Shown here in pieces: positions 46,420 through 57,187 of a DNA stretch of 64,000 nucleotides (its first letter is position 1; each line of letters starts with the position of its first letter). The stretch is from Breviolum minutum Mf 1.05b.01 (Eukaryota; Sar; Dinophyceae; Suessiales; Symbiodiniaceae), in the NCBI GenBank assembly GCA_000507305.1, contig DF239277.1:1748-65747 (forward strand). The letters are read 5' to 3'. Below the pieces are notes generated by a model. That model saw nothing but the letters and a program-made list of their open reading frames with translations, was not told where the DNA came from and made no database searches. The position numbers and the translations under genes are program-made.

Positions 46420-47776
46420 TCCGCTGAAACTTCAAAGTTTCACCAAAAAACTCCTGTTTGGCGAGGCCCGGACCTCGTGTGTGCTGAATCCTTGTACGAG
46501 CTCAATATTTGGCAATTGCGGTAATTGCTTCATTTCACGAAGATAGCTCCTTGATTGTGTCATCAATTGGCTACCAGCCACCAAATTTCGCTGAAAAAGG
46601 AGCAAGTGTCTAGCTGTCTCCGCTGTCAGCATCAACAAATAGCGCCAACGTAAGTGACACTGCTGGATGTAGAAGTGGATCCTAGCTGCAATTTGAGTGA
46701 CTTTTGTACTACCAGACCACCGCAGCCTGTTGCTATTTCATGATATTTCATGCAGTTTCCTTCTTCTGTTTTGTGTATGATTGTTGTAAATAGCCATACA
46801 AGACAATCTGTTGAGAATCACATCATGCGCATCATGCTGCATCTGAGAATGCCAAAATACAAGATCTGGCCCAAGGCCGGTTGTCATATCTGTTTAATGA
46901 AAACATCCAGAAACATTGAATTTTTGAGGATGCTGAAGAGGCAACTAAGTGGTTTGTTTCAAAATCACAGGCCAAAACCACTTTTTTTGTGCCACTCAGA
47001 AAGCTGGGGGTGACTCTGAGTGTCATCTCCATAGCAGGATCGTTGCATCGCGCATGTTTCACAGCGAGGTACATCAACTGGGAGGCCTGCCATGTATGGC
47101 GGCGCATTTGGATTTGTGGGAGGCCACAAATGGAGGTTTCTCAAGACTGAATAGGTCCCAAATCTGAAGTCATCCAGCGAGTATGGAATCAGAATCATTT
47201 CTCGGGTCAGAACACCTGTTGTGTACATCCTCAACCTTTCAAGAATATCAGGATACATTCTTAACCCATACAATAGCCCATCAAGGCCCAATCTTCAGTA
47301 TTTCTTGACTCTGGTCACGTCTTGAGTGGTTTGTCCATCAAAAGAAAAACATTCACCATTCATCTGCCAGGTATTTCAAGCCTCATATCCAGCACGAACA
47401 TTTGGTTCATTGCTTTGCGGTCCTTCCCACCTGGGTGTTGGGATGAAAAGTTGTGGTTGGCATCTTAGGTGTCAATCTTATAGTGAAAAATCCCACTTCG
47501 TCCACCTCTTTGTTGATTTTCAGAGGATTCCCCTCCAACTTCAGAAATTTATTGGGGGATTTACCGATGGTTTTGATGTAAGGAAATTCACTCACAAATC
47601 ACAACGCTCATTCTGATGAGTGGCCAGAAAAAGTTGTACAAACACATGGCCACAGGCAATGCCATTGCTGGCACTTCCAACGCCATCTGTCCAATTTGCC
47701 AAATATCACTGGCCAGTGAAAGCCAACTGGCAGCTGCAGCTTCGTTGTCTGGAGATAGGATATGGGTGTAAAAGAC
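46420..47776 (-). CDS. Unrecognised multi-exon gene (fragments)
   Basis: Coding-like exons: 47590-47776 after TTTGGTCAG (SPDNEAAAASWLSLASD, then hydrophobic CLYNFFWPLI); about 47431-47535 (NPLKINKEVDEVGFFT, ending CACCCAG before GT); about 46980-47290 (LERLRMYTTGVLTREM, then a frame reading QLMYLAVKHARC); and about 46465-46595 after CTCCTTTTTCAG (RNLVAGSQLMTQSRSY to STHE before GT). The order suits one gene 5' of the hydroxylase. Phases between exons were not all closed, and overlapping frames make some boundaries ambiguous. No domain was recognised. Confidence 0.5.
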
Positions 47777-48114
47777 CTGACCAAAGAACGAAAGTTGAGG
47801 CATCCACCCTAGGCAGACACACCAAGCCTAGCTTTGCAAACGGATAGATGCACTAACAGGGATTAGACAGGGACCTGCTTCCCACTGCTGTGATAGCTAT
47901 TGCTCGGACAGAAAAAAATATCAGAAAGTAAGTCAGTACAGCAGTACTGCACTTGTCCGTGTCATCCAAAAGAAATACCGAAATACCAGAGTTTCCATGA
48001 GTTTCCTGTCTTTGCTCTGCATGTCATTCATCTACACTTAAGCATCTTAAGCTCCTGAGGCTCCTGAAAAAAATCCTCAAACAAACCTAGGACTGGATCT
48101 GAATGAAGTTACAC

Positions 48115-48235
48115 CTCAATTCTCTGTTTTTCAACAGAGCCTGCCCAAATAAGTTGGACAATTTCTCCATGTTGTCAATATCATCATTGCGTGAAAACTC
48201 GATGCCGCCAATGAGAAGTGGTTCAACTTCAGCGA
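48115..48235 (-). CDS. Exon of an unrecognised gene
   Basis: An acceptor (GTGGCCTGTAG) and a GT donor delimit 121 bases, phase 1 to 2, reading EVEPLLIGGIEFSRND and LSNLFGQALLKNREL. The composition suggests a folded domain. Unknown family. Confidence 0.55.
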
Positions 48236-48631
48236 CTACAGGCCACAAAGAAAGACTGGCAGCCCAACGCCAAGCCATCCACAAAGACGTGAAAATTATC
48301 TGCTTTGACGTGATGTTTGTTTAAATTTTAAAGATCAAGAAACACAAAAGCTTTTAGCAAAAAATGAAGCTCTGCTAGAGGAACATAAGAAGTCAGTGCT
48401 ATTGGCTATGAGTTTTTACTGTTTTAAATACAGCTGCATTGTCAGCATTGCACTTTTAGGTCGATAATTTGGAGCCTCAGAAGGCTGGGGAAGACGGCAG
48501 CCAAAATGGAACATTCGCAAAGAAAAATCAGATCAGTAGTGACAACGTGCGATTTGGAAGAGATATCTTTGGGATACACAGTGAATTAACTTTATCTTCA
48601 TTGCCGCATTTGCCCTTTTTCTTTCAATGTG

Positions 48632-48847
48632 TCACTGCGCGCATTTCACGCAAGTGTTTGCTTCATGCAGTCGCCAGAGCTGGTGCGGAAAGCCGGAATG
48701 AGAAACATGGAAGCAAACAACCCTGAAAGAGAGAGATCTATCGGTATATAACGTCGTCACCATGTGTTCCGATTCAACATGTTCACAGGTTTCACACCTT
48801 CCTTTTCTTCGACTCTGGTAGCCAGCAAGAATTCGGCCTCTCAACGC
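48632..48847 (-). CDS. Cys/His-rich C-terminal exons
   Basis: Exon 48753 to about 48847 (RRKGRCETCEHVESEH) joins in phase 2 across a 30-base gap to 48632-48722 (PHQLWRLHEANTCVKCAQ, TGA). The joined peptide has CxxCxxxxxxxH and CxxC pairs compatible with zinc binding. A 30-base intron would be unusually short, so a read-through or different junction is possible. Confidence 0.4.
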   Translation of the reverse strand, partial: ALRGRILAGYQSRRKGRCETCEHVESEHMVTTLYTDRSLSFRVVCFHVSHSGFPHQLWRLHEANTCVKCAQ

Positions 48848-49050
48848 ATCTCAAGGAACTCTACCTCAGATCTAAAGACCATCCGCCCATGAGCTTCTAA
48901 CATGGGGAAATAGGATTGGGTCTTATCGGTCTTATATTGGGAAAGCTTCAATTCCAAAGTAGATGTGCCCTGGTCTTAAAACATCCTAACAACACAACTA
49001 ACTACATGTAAAATCATGTAAACATCTCTCTGTTTCAGTCATGCTTCCCC

Positions 49051-49150
49051 TCAGAAGTCCCTCCTGGTGTTCCGACCACTGGGAGATGCTGGTGTCACCG
49101 TCAGCAATCCATCTAAATCAGGTCGAGCTTCACCTACAATTGCTCTGTAG
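49051..49150 (-). CDS. Terminal exon of an unrecognised gene
   Basis: After a pyrimidine-rich acceptor (TTTGCCCTTTTTGCCCCAG) the minus strand encodes 32 residues in phase 2 (YRAIVGEARPDLDGLL) and a stop at 49,051. Function unknown. Confidence 0.5.
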
Positions 49151-49379
49151 CTGGGGCAAAAAGGGCAAAAGTTCCATGAGAAACTCATAGATCTGCAGAT
49201 CTTCAGTGTTGAAGTGTTTGTGTCATTTTGTGTCTGAGTGATGGCCTTCTTCATCCTCATCCAAATGGATCTGAGTGGCAGTACCAGATAAGCTCAGACC
49301 AGGGTCTCCCTCCTACAAGTGCAACTTCGACGTTCAATGCTCATTGCATCTCATTGCTATGGCAATCTATGGCATATGC

Positions 49380-49545
49380 CTTCTGGCCTTCACCAAAAGC
49401 ATCTGCTGCTTAAAGGACAAAAAGTCTGTGAGAGAGATGAGCAGGTCAAGAACTGCGCAATCCTCGGCCAAAGCTCTGAAATCCTTGATACATCTTGATA
49501 CATGGAGTTGTTCAGTTGCTCACTGGCTTGCGACATATTTCCAAG
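49380..49545 (-). CDS. Candidate exon(s), unknown protein
   Basis: ATG near 49,533 opens MSQASEQLNNSMYQDV and ELWPRIAQFL. A further exon after TTTAAGCAG reads ADAFGEGQKAYAID. The junction is not resolved. Confidence 0.4.
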
Positions 49546-49699
49546 TACACTTCATTGTCCAAGCGGGCAGAGCAAGATGAAATTCAGATATGCTAAGATC
49601 GAAGGAAAGCAGCAACTTCTTTGGGTGTCGAACAATTTCATCTTCACCTAGGCACTGCATGGCCATGGAAAACTGAAGGGGGAAATAGCTGTTTCCAAA

Positions 49700-49866
49700 G
49701 AGTAGATCATGGGCTGCTTTTGACTACAGCAAATGGAAGGACGTTTCATCATGTGACCGGTCTGGTTAAAGATATATAAGTATGCCAGCCCTCTGGTCAG
49801 CATTCTGCCATTTTGATGAAGCAAACGTACCAAACAGCCACTCAAGACAGGGCCGAGTAGAACCAT
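49700..49866 (-). CDS. Candidate exon, unknown protein
   Basis: The minus strand reads VLLGPVLSGCLVRLLHQNG then RGLAYLYIFNQTGHMM. It is moderately hydrophobic, possibly membrane-associated. Boundaries not fixed. Confidence 0.35.
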
Positions 49867-49989
49867 CTTGATGTGTTTAGTTACCTGACCTGCTATGTCA
49901 CTAATCTAACAATTGTTCTTATTCATGTTTTTTAATGGATGTTACATAGGTGGATCATGATCGCCGGAAGCTCTATTAATAGCAGGTCA

Positions 49990-50094
49990 TCACATAAGGT
50001 GGTATTCAACACTGTTCTTGTCCGGCTTTGTCAACAAACTCCACAGCCGGCGCCTCGTTTTGCGAGCTCTTCTAAAAAGTCGTTCATTGAAAAC
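49990..50094 (-). CDS. Terminal exon of an unrecognised gene
   Basis: After GCGGCCGCAG the minus strand encodes 34 residues in phase 0 (RLFRRARKTRRRLWSLL, very basic) and TGA. Strong basic character suggests nucleic-acid or membrane-surface binding, but this is only composition. Confidence 0.45.
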   Translation of the reverse strand, partial: VFNERLFRRARKTRRRLWSLLTKPDKNSVEYHLM

Positions 50095-50159
50095 CTGCGG
50101 CCGCTCAAAATGAATTTTCCAACACTTCACCCGCAAAAACAAAGACTATATTAGCCATT

Positions 50160-51400
50160 ATAAAATCAGAAAACCACAAAAAAATATTTAAACATCTACT
50201 ATAGAAGACATGCTTAGCATGTTCCAAAATTCATCACAAGTGGGAGAACTGAGCCCCCTTGCCCAGGGATGGCGGAGGTCATCTGCTTTTCAAGATGACC
50301 TTCAATGAGGGCCTCAAGGCCACGTGAAGCCAACAGAGTATTTCACCTCCCGAAATGGTCTCCATCCAGATTTGCTTATAAAGTTGTATATACTGTGTAT
50401 ATATATATATACAAATATCAAATATTGGATATCGTTGGATGACATTGAATGATACTGGATGTATTCGCCGTGTATTGGAATATTTTTCTGATGACATTCT
50501 TTCATAGTGTTTCCTTATTGATGCATCCTACTGTTTGAAATGGCAAGAATCCAATTCTTGTTGCTATCTTCGATTGAGGGTACTCCAGCCGACCTGTACG
50601 GATTTCAACACCTTGAAAGCATTTCCCTGCTATAATGATTACTTAACTACAAGATACTACAAGTATCTTTTACCTTTCAAACGTGATACCATCGAATCCT
50701 TCTTTTACCTATATAGAGACCATCGAATCCACTGACATGCTTACTTCAGTCGCAATATTCTAGAAGTTTTAGATTTGTGGGCATGCTTGGAACTTCCACA
50801 CTCATTGTAATCGTACATGACGAAAAGGACAGTGGTTCAATCTGGCTGCAACATGATGCGACTGGCTACTACTGTCTTTCACGAATTATGTTGTATAGAA
50901 TTATTGTTTTGGATATGACTGTCCAAAATGCATCAACGCCAACAGGAACAAATTGCGTGAGAGCTAATCGCCCTTTTTCCTTTGGCCAAGTGGCTGAGTA
51001 TTGATTAAACAAATCTGTGTAGATAAATTTGTTCTCCTCTGTGTCCTGAGTACTGCGTATCACATCACATCCACTCACAGCCATTTGGCAAAACTTTAAA
51101 CCACGAAGTCCTCAAAGTGGTGGCAGTGCTCCCTGCAAAAGGCATTTAACACCTCCTGTCAAGCAAGCACATATTGGAAATACCAAGGGGGTACAAATCC
51201 GAAGAGGTTGACTGAATTCCGAGTTAATATGAGTTAACAGATGTGTGATAATATATAGTTATACTGTATATGATATGATATGGTATAAATGACTGCACTC
51301 ATTTTGAAGTACCACATGTTACTTCTGTACAAGCTGAGCATTTTTTCGGTTTTTTCGGCAGCATCATCTGCGCAACACAAAATCCAACTCGTGCAAAGGT
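50160..51400. other. AT-rich stretch without a supported gene
   Basis: A (TA)n run lies near 50,395. Open readings of 60-75 codons exist on both strands without splice support. Confidence 0.35.
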
Positions 51401-51418
51401 GATGTATCAGCCGGAGAC

Positions 51419-51460
51419 CTGAAAGGCATCGTCCAGCACAGCTTCTTGCAAGGCTTCCAC
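51419..51460 (-). CDS. 42-base microexon candidate
   Basis: Between acceptor (TTTTGCAAGAG) and donor (TTTCAG, GTCTCC) lie 14 codons, VEALQEAVLDDAFQ, phase 0 to 0. Clean boundaries and helical composition support it; neighbouring exons are not identified. Confidence 0.45.
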
Positions 51461-51696
51461 CTCTTGCAAAATTCTCCAAATATGGGTTGGCTTCAAGTAG
51501 TGGCAGTATTACTACTATGCTGAAAAGAGTAAGATACCAAATGTAAAACAAAATGAAACAAATGTATATGCAGCATTATATAGCAACGAGTGTTGATGGA
51601 CACAAAAAATCAATGCAGTTATATAATTGAATGCGGTTCGCAGTGATGTGTGGTGCTACTTTGTCAAGTACCTGGATTCGCTTCTTGATCCGTCCG

Positions 51697-52526
51697 TTAG
51701 TTGTGGCTCATGGTAATCATGCAATCATCCTTCACAGTCTTTGTAGGCTCTGGTTCTCTGTGGCTATGCACTTTACATTCCTTGGGCGGCTGCCACTTAA
51801 TGCAGGTTCCAACAGGGTCAGCTTGCAAGGCCTGTTGGTCAAAAGCAGCATCCTCCGCATTGCTTGGACCACCGGTAATGATGAAGTCATCCTCCTTGCG
51901 GAGAAGACGACTTAAATATTCGAACGGTGCGTGTCGACCACGGTCAACAGCAAGCAGGTCCTCACCATTGCCATTAAACATCCTTGGCAGGATTAAAAGC
52001 TGCTGTGTCGCAAAAAACTAGATCATGATTGGAGGTCAGCGTTGCATTTTTTATATTTTTTTGCTGAAGAATATGTACTATCATATGTATTGGTCAATGC
52101 TGTTGATGTCTGAACTTCCCCACCAACTGTGCTAATCAAAACCTTGTCTTACATTTGATAAATGATGATAAACCACCTACCAACTGTTGCAGGATTTGAG
52201 CCATCAGCATTATCAAGCCCCTTGCGAAAAAAAAAATGTTGAAAATGGATGAAAGTGGATAAAGATTGCAAAAAATGGCAACAAATAAGGCACAAAAAAA
52301 TATGTGTTTATAATTGGCATTATATAACAACATTGAGAAAAATAGGTCATCATCCACACTTTCCAAACTTCCCAGGTCCAGGTCCGTCATCTCAGCTGCT
52401 GACTCGGCATGTTCGGCACCAAAGGGTGAATCGACGATGTCCACGAACTCATCACCGGGACCGTCACCTGGGCTGTAAGCCACAGATTTTGGGGAACTCG
52501 GGGTGAACAAAACCTCCAGAAATTCC
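51697..52526 (-). CDS. Unrecognised gene, three 3' exons
   Basis: Exons 52332-52526, 52181-52220 and 51697-51999 close in phase across GT-AG introns and end at a stop. The first is Pro/Ser/Asp-rich (PSSPKSVAYSPGDGPGDE, SLESVDDD). The second plus the start of the third gives a Leu/Ile-rich stretch (MLMAQILQQLLLILP) that could be a membrane or amphipathic helix. The third continues with NGEDLLAVDRGRHAPFEY and a Cys/His-containing tail. About 178 residues are covered. No family was recognised. Confidence 0.6.
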
Positions 52527-53123
52527 CTGAGAAACAGCAAGCTGCTGTATTTGTAGATTATAACTTGTAACTTCAACAAACTTGGACCAAAGACATCATT
52601 TTGGAATGACCAAGGTATGATCATGATTCAAAAAGGACTTCAAGAGATGAATCCTGGTTATATCTGTTATCACATTTTGCACACATGTGCTGTCATACTA
52701 TAACATTCCTTTCCAAGCTCAGCAGGTTTGTGCAGCTTCATACTATTATAGCAGGTATAGCTGCATATGCTAGATAGCTTAGCTGTCAATGTGGAATTTT
52801 GATGAATTTTCGTAAATTTTGCTGGTGTGATGCCTAGTAGACCTGCACTTTGATGAATAAAATCTGAAGTCTTCTAAGTCCAAGGCAAGTGATACCTGGT
52901 GCTTTCGGTCTTGCTTCACTATATCCAGCCTTGGAAGTTGGATGGTATGGAATAGGGCAAACATGGGCAAACCTTCCACAGAGTGGTCAAATCACATGTC
53001 AGCGACTCAAATAGTCAGATTTCAAAAACACCCAGACAAAACAGGAGAAACTGAAACGGTATAGTTTGTGTCATGTGGCTTATCGTTTGGTCTCATGATC
53101 GCATCACAATATATCACAATCAC

Positions 53124-53216
53124 ATCATGATTGAGCTCCGTTTGACACTTTTTCGCAGCGGCGCCCCCCGTGCTGCCATAAAAAGCTGCAGTCGGAGTTG
53201 GCTTCTGAACCTGCAC
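53124..53216 (-). CDS. Exon of an unrecognised gene
   Basis: Acceptor (AAATTGTGCACAG) and donor (CATGAT, GTGATT) delimit 31 codons in phase 0 (QKPTPTAAFYGSTGGAAAKK). Pro/Ala/Gly-rich linker-like sequence. Partners not found. Confidence 0.55.
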
Positions 53217-53400
53217 CTGTGCACAATTTGAATCAGGGTAATCTGATGAAAACATTGATTCTTGTTGAAGGATCATGATCACAATCCAAATCCAATATCA
53301 TGTCACATCACCCCAACTTCATGAAATCTGAATTGAAATCTATGGATGTCTTCAGTCTTCTGTACAACTTCTTCCCCAATTTTTCTTGGGCATTTCCAAC

Positions 53401-54330
53401 TCATCTCACTGCTCGCATCCGATGCAGCCGATAGACTTCCAAGGTAAATTTTCCAATGGGCCGCTCACGCCATCCCTGGATGAGTTTCTGGGAGCTCTCC
53501 GAAAAAAGGGGTTTCAAATCTGGCACCAAACCTCCGGTATACTCTGGTGGGCAAACTGCAGGTGCAAATAAAGCTGCTAAAGCAAGGGCTGGAGCAGTTA
53601 GATTTTCTGGAGCTCCTTTGAAACATCCATTGGATTTGGATAATTCAACTTCCACTTTTTGGATGGCATTTTCAAAGTCTTGTAAGGTTTTCTTTTGTTT
53701 CTCTTCATCACCCACCATCTGCTCACTCATGACATTGGCAACCTTGCGACGAAAGCCTCCAAGACCCCAAAGCCAACGTTGCCACCAGGAAACGGGACAT
53801 TCTTGACCCATGCCATTGAATGCATCATCCTTTTCTGGACGCAAGACATCAGAATAGACAATGCTCCTGATCTGCGGTCCAATTTCGTAGTTCAAGATTG
53901 ATTTCATTTCTTCTGGCACTGAGCCCAAGTTAGCCAACTCTAGAATCTGCCAGGAATCATCCAAGATACACCCTTCGGCGGTTACATACAAAGGTGTCCC
54001 TTGACCTTTCCCAGTGCTGTCTCCAGAGGAACCTTTTCTAAGTCTCTCCATGGGTCCAAAGAATTGATGGATACCTGGAAGGTAAGGATATTCCGTCACA
54101 TCAATCTTGGCTTCCTGAAGGCTCCAGCGTGCCAATTCACAGTAATGTGAGAAGGGAATGGTATACAATTCTCCCATCACTTTGTCTCTGGAATTGCAAC
54201 ACGCCATTGACGGCCGTTCAAATTTTGGTGAAGAAATTTCGGGCTCGGATCGAGCCAACAGAATTTTTTTTCCGGAGATGTCCTGGACTAACACAACTGC
54301 ATTCAAGACCTCTTTGTGTTTGCGAATGTT
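53401..54330 (-). CDS. GST-like protein, single long exon
   Basis: A 930-base exon (309 codons plus stop) follows a T-run acceptor (TTTTTGAG) in phase 0. The GST N-terminal fold is visible from MGELYTIPFSHYCELAR, with the substrate helix WSLQEAKIDVTEY, then GTPLYVTAEG, and DDSWQILELA in the position of the glutathione-binding strand-helix. The rest is helical and fits a divergent GST C-terminal domain ending near GWRERPIGKFTLEVYR. An internal ATG (MACCNSRDK) could be the start, but the open reading continues about 54 codons upstream (RKHKEVLNAVVLVQD). Compared with the 16-exon GST at 24-29 kb the gene is almost intronless. It is not a copy of that gene: motifs and lengths differ. Confidence 0.8.
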   Translation of the reverse strand, partial: NIRKHKEVLNAVVLVQDISGKKILLARSEPEISSPKFERPSMACCNSRDKVMGELYTIPFSHYCELARWSLQEAKIDVTEYPYLPGIHQFFGPMERLRKGSSGDSTGKGQGTPLYVTAEGCILDDSWQILELANLGSVPEEMKSILNYEIGPQIRSIVYSDVLRPEKDDAFNGMGQECPVSWWQRWLWGLGGFRRKVANVMSEQMVGDEEKQKKTLQDFENAIQKVEVELSKSNGCFKGAPENLTAPALALAALFAPAVCPPEYTGGLVPDLKPLFSESSQKLIQGWRERPIGKFTLEVYRLHRMRAVR

Positions 54331-54339
54331 CTCAAAAAA

Positions 54340-55110
54340 AAAAAACATCATCCAACTCGAAACCAAAACCCTTCAACTAGATACAGTAGCAACTGTTGGT
54401 CCTCCAGTGACATATTCAATGCAAAGCTACAGATGACAAACTGAGATTAACACCATTGCCCCACCGCCAGGGCCGCCCAGTGCTGTGTAGGTTTCGACAG
54501 AAAGAGACTACTGGATAGGAAAAAGAAAAGCATGTTCACCTACAGCGTCTGTCTGTCGGTAACTCTAGGTAAATCAACGATCTCTCAGAGGTACCATAGA
54601 ACACTGCATTTCTGAAGTGCGAGAGCTTGAAACGAAAGCTCAAGTCATATCCTCATATCTCATACTAAATACTCATTATGGAAATCTCAATCCTTTGGTT
54701 CAAAAGTGAAAGAGACACACTTCAGCTGAGATTTCTTTGTCTTGTCTCACCTTGAATCAGTATGTGTTGGGTGAATGGATGTTCAAGTTTCATCCAACTG
54801 CCGGTGGTTGCCATGGTTATGCTGATTTGCATGACTCTTCTGCTGAAAAATGTTTCTTCATAGATTCATGACATAGCCTTTGTCTGCTGGAGAGCCCCTT
54901 GTGAATTTCGAGCACTGTATGAAGGTAAAAAGAATGACAGCTTGAATCAAAGCAAGTCGGAAGATCGGTCACTAGCTTTTCAATCCATATACCCTCCTGG
55001 GAACTAACATATCCCCTACCCAGGCATTTTTGAATCGATGATTTTCCCAACTTCCCCAGGGCATAGGTTAGTTTCCTTGGAGGGTACTCTGCCTTCGGAT
55101 TCCCATAGGA
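54340..55110. other. Stretch with little coding evidence
   Basis: Upstream of the GST-like exon. A short minus reading MSLEDQQLLLYLVEG near 54,410 could be a 5' exon, but this is unproven. The rest shows nothing supportable. Confidence 0.35.
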
Positions 55111-55113
55111 GAT

Positions 55114-55197
55114 TTAGGTTCCTGTCTTGAACCGCTCAACATCGATGTCAAACACTCTCTGCCAAAAGTCTCGAGATCTTCCTGTTTCCAGCAGCAA
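55114..55197 (-). CDS. Candidate terminal exon
   Basis: After GAAAAAAAG the minus strand encodes 27 residues (LLLETGRSRDFWQRVFDID) and a stop. A second frame through the same bases is also open upstream. Unknown family. Confidence 0.4.
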   Translation of the reverse strand: MLLETGRSRDFWQRVFDIDVERFKTGT

Positions 55198-55460
55198 CTT
55201 TTTTTCAGTTTTTGTCTAAAACGGCCGTCCGGGAAGTCTGCTGAAGCAACTATATTCAACCCCCAACCTATTGGCTAGCATGATCAGGTTCAAGTTGTCA
55301 TCAAATATCAGAACATTGAACTGTGTATTGTACAAGCTACAGTAAAATACAATAAATAGTACTGACGTGTCATATCATCTAACATCATCTTCAGCATGCA
55401 ATTAGATACAGATATAAACAAAATATTAATATAATCAATGCCTGTTCTTTTTTGCTTCAG

Positions 55461-55696
55461 TATTTCCAATCGACTTCGAAGGCCTGGATGCATTATCAAT
55501 CCAGGATGCTATTGATCTGGTCATTGCAACCTGCAAGATGGGCATCTTCGACATCCGAAACAAAGAAAGGAAGGGTGCTGGAAAGCGTGGATGCGATTTG
55601 GATGATTTAGACAACATCACTGAAAATCCAAAGATTGCCCTTGGGATCGGGTCACTTATCTCCCTTCAAACATCTTGGACAGCCTCGGTACAGTAA
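55461..55696 (+). CDS. Plus-strand exon, unknown protein
   Basis: An acceptor preceded by a pyrimidine tract (TTCTTTTTTGCTTCAG) opens 77 codons in phase 1: FEGLDALSIQDAIDLVI, KERKGAGKRGCDLDDLD, then ALGIGSLISLQTSW, to TAA, or to a GT donor at 55688. The minus strand is broken by stops over the 3' part. This is the one convincing plus-strand exon in a window where other genes read minus. No family was recognised; 5' exons were not found. Confidence 0.55.
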
Positions 55697-55793
55697 GAGC
55701 TCTTATCTTTTGATGTTCAAAGCTACTAGTATGATAGAGCAATAAAGCTTTGTAAACTGGGAGAGTGCTGAGAAACGGGAGCTGTAGATAATT

Positions 55794-56120
55794 TCAACAT
55801 TTTGCCGTTGTCTGTTCATCATCATGATCAAATAGCCCAAAATTAAACATGTCGAAGCAATCATCGGCAGAAGCACAACAAAGAAAGCCCAGGCAAACGT
55901 TCTGGATGTTTGAAGAGTGGTCGTGTCCTATGTCTCCTTTGAAGAGTGTCAGACTTGTACCAACCTCAATAGCTTTTGGCGACACAGAATAATACAATGT
56001 TCCTGGATTCAATCCTATGGGTCCACACAACTTGATGGTTTTAGCATATCACTTCCCAAATCCACCTTCCCGAATGCGGCCTGCTTGGATTCAACCCTTG
56101 GTCGTTCCATCAAAGGCCTG
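55794..56120 (-). CDS. Membrane-protein exons, unknown family
   Basis: After a T-rich acceptor (TTTTTTTACCTCAG) at about 56,122 the minus strand reads RPRVESKQAAFGKVD. A middle segment reads NPGTLYYSVSPKAIEVG. After GGAGACATAG a third reads RTFAWAFFVVLLPMIAS and LILGYLIMMMNRQRQ, a clear transmembrane helix with a basic flank. The phase links are provisional. Plus-strand frames are open over part of 55,985-56,120, which lowers confidence. Confidence 0.45.
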
Positions 56121-56190
56121 AGGTAAAAAAAAGACTCACATGATGCCAACTCAACGCCCAACAAACACAACCATCAGCGTTTTTACTAGT

Positions 56191-56288
56191 TGGTGGTTTC
56201 AACCCATTTGAAAAATATGAAATATAAGCAAAAATGGGAATCTTCCCCAAGTAGGGGTGAAAATTAAAAGATCTTGGAAACAACCACC
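56191..56288. mobile_element. Hairpin element, GGTGGTTTC family, copy 2
   Basis: TGGTGGTTTC at 56191-56200 pairs with GAAACAACCACC at 56277-56288. The interior CCCCAAGTAGGGGTGAAAAT matches copy 1 at 30.2 kb at 19 of 20 bases. Confidence 0.65.
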
Positions 56289-56799
56289 TTGTTTATGATA
56301 TTCGTCCAGTGGTGAATCATCCCTGTGAAGGTTGTCTCATCCCATCAAAATTCTACCTAGACATACCTAAATAGAACCAACATCTGCATGTTGCAGCCAA
56401 GGAACGGCCACCAACGTCGCCGTTCCACTAACGGGTTTTCAGCCCAAACAGGACTGATAGGGTGAAACGACTGGAGAGTACTTTCCCTTTTGGAAAGCGG
56501 CTGATTTGACTAGTCTCTCCCAGCTCCAGTCTGACTAGTGCCAGAAAACCTGCCGGACATATGATACATTCTGATCTTAGGGAGCTTCAACTCCGTTCAA
56601 CATGTGATTTCAACAATGTGACTTCTCCAAGTCAGACCTCAGACCGGAGCACATGTTTATCCGTGTTTTTTTTGAAGTGGAGGACTCCGAGGACCTATTC
56701 AAACTGCCTGGAGTTGGGCCAAGCTTCAGCACAAAGAACTGATATTGTTTAATCACCATTCCCAAGAAAAGCATAGAAAACCTCTCTGATTTGTTTTTG

Positions 56800-57092
56800 A
56801 AATAAGATGATAACATCCAGGAGAGAGTCCCATACATCAATACCTGCATCAGTTGGGCTCAAATTGCCTCTGCCAAACAGGTCCTGGCACCCGTTGTTTC
56901 GGGATTCAGGAAAAATCTCATCCAAATGAGTTCCACAAATCGTCGTAATCGGTTTCCAGTCTAAGGCATGTTTCTTGACTCCTGCAAAAATGAATCTTAC
57001 ACATCTCACCTTGGTAACAGTGCCATCTTCTGGTTCCAACTCATGACTTTTGAACCACTTCCTGCGTCGCATCTGCAGGGTGTCCCAGCCAC
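56800..57092 (-). CDS. Unrecognised gene, two exons
   Basis: Exon 57010-57092 lies between acceptor TTCTGCTCAG and donor CCAAG, GTGAGA, and reads MRRRKWFKSHELEPEDG in one frame. A second exon from 56,981 follows CATTTTTGCAG and reads ALDWKPITTICGTHLD. The two readings are not in matching phase, so one frame choice is wrong or an exon is missing. Product unknown. Confidence 0.45.
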
Positions 57093-57187
57093 CTGAGCAG
57101 AATAACATGAAAGCTTTCAACCAGAAAATAGCTGCAAAAAACCGCTTGATGGTGGTTTTCTCAGCCCTCACATTCCACCCTTTTGCC

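Noticed and set aside
48490..48520. CCATTTTGGCT on the minus strand, like part of the dinoflagellate spliced leader
   Set aside because: Only 11 bases match and the flanks do not continue the leader; such a match is not unlikely by chance in 64 kb.
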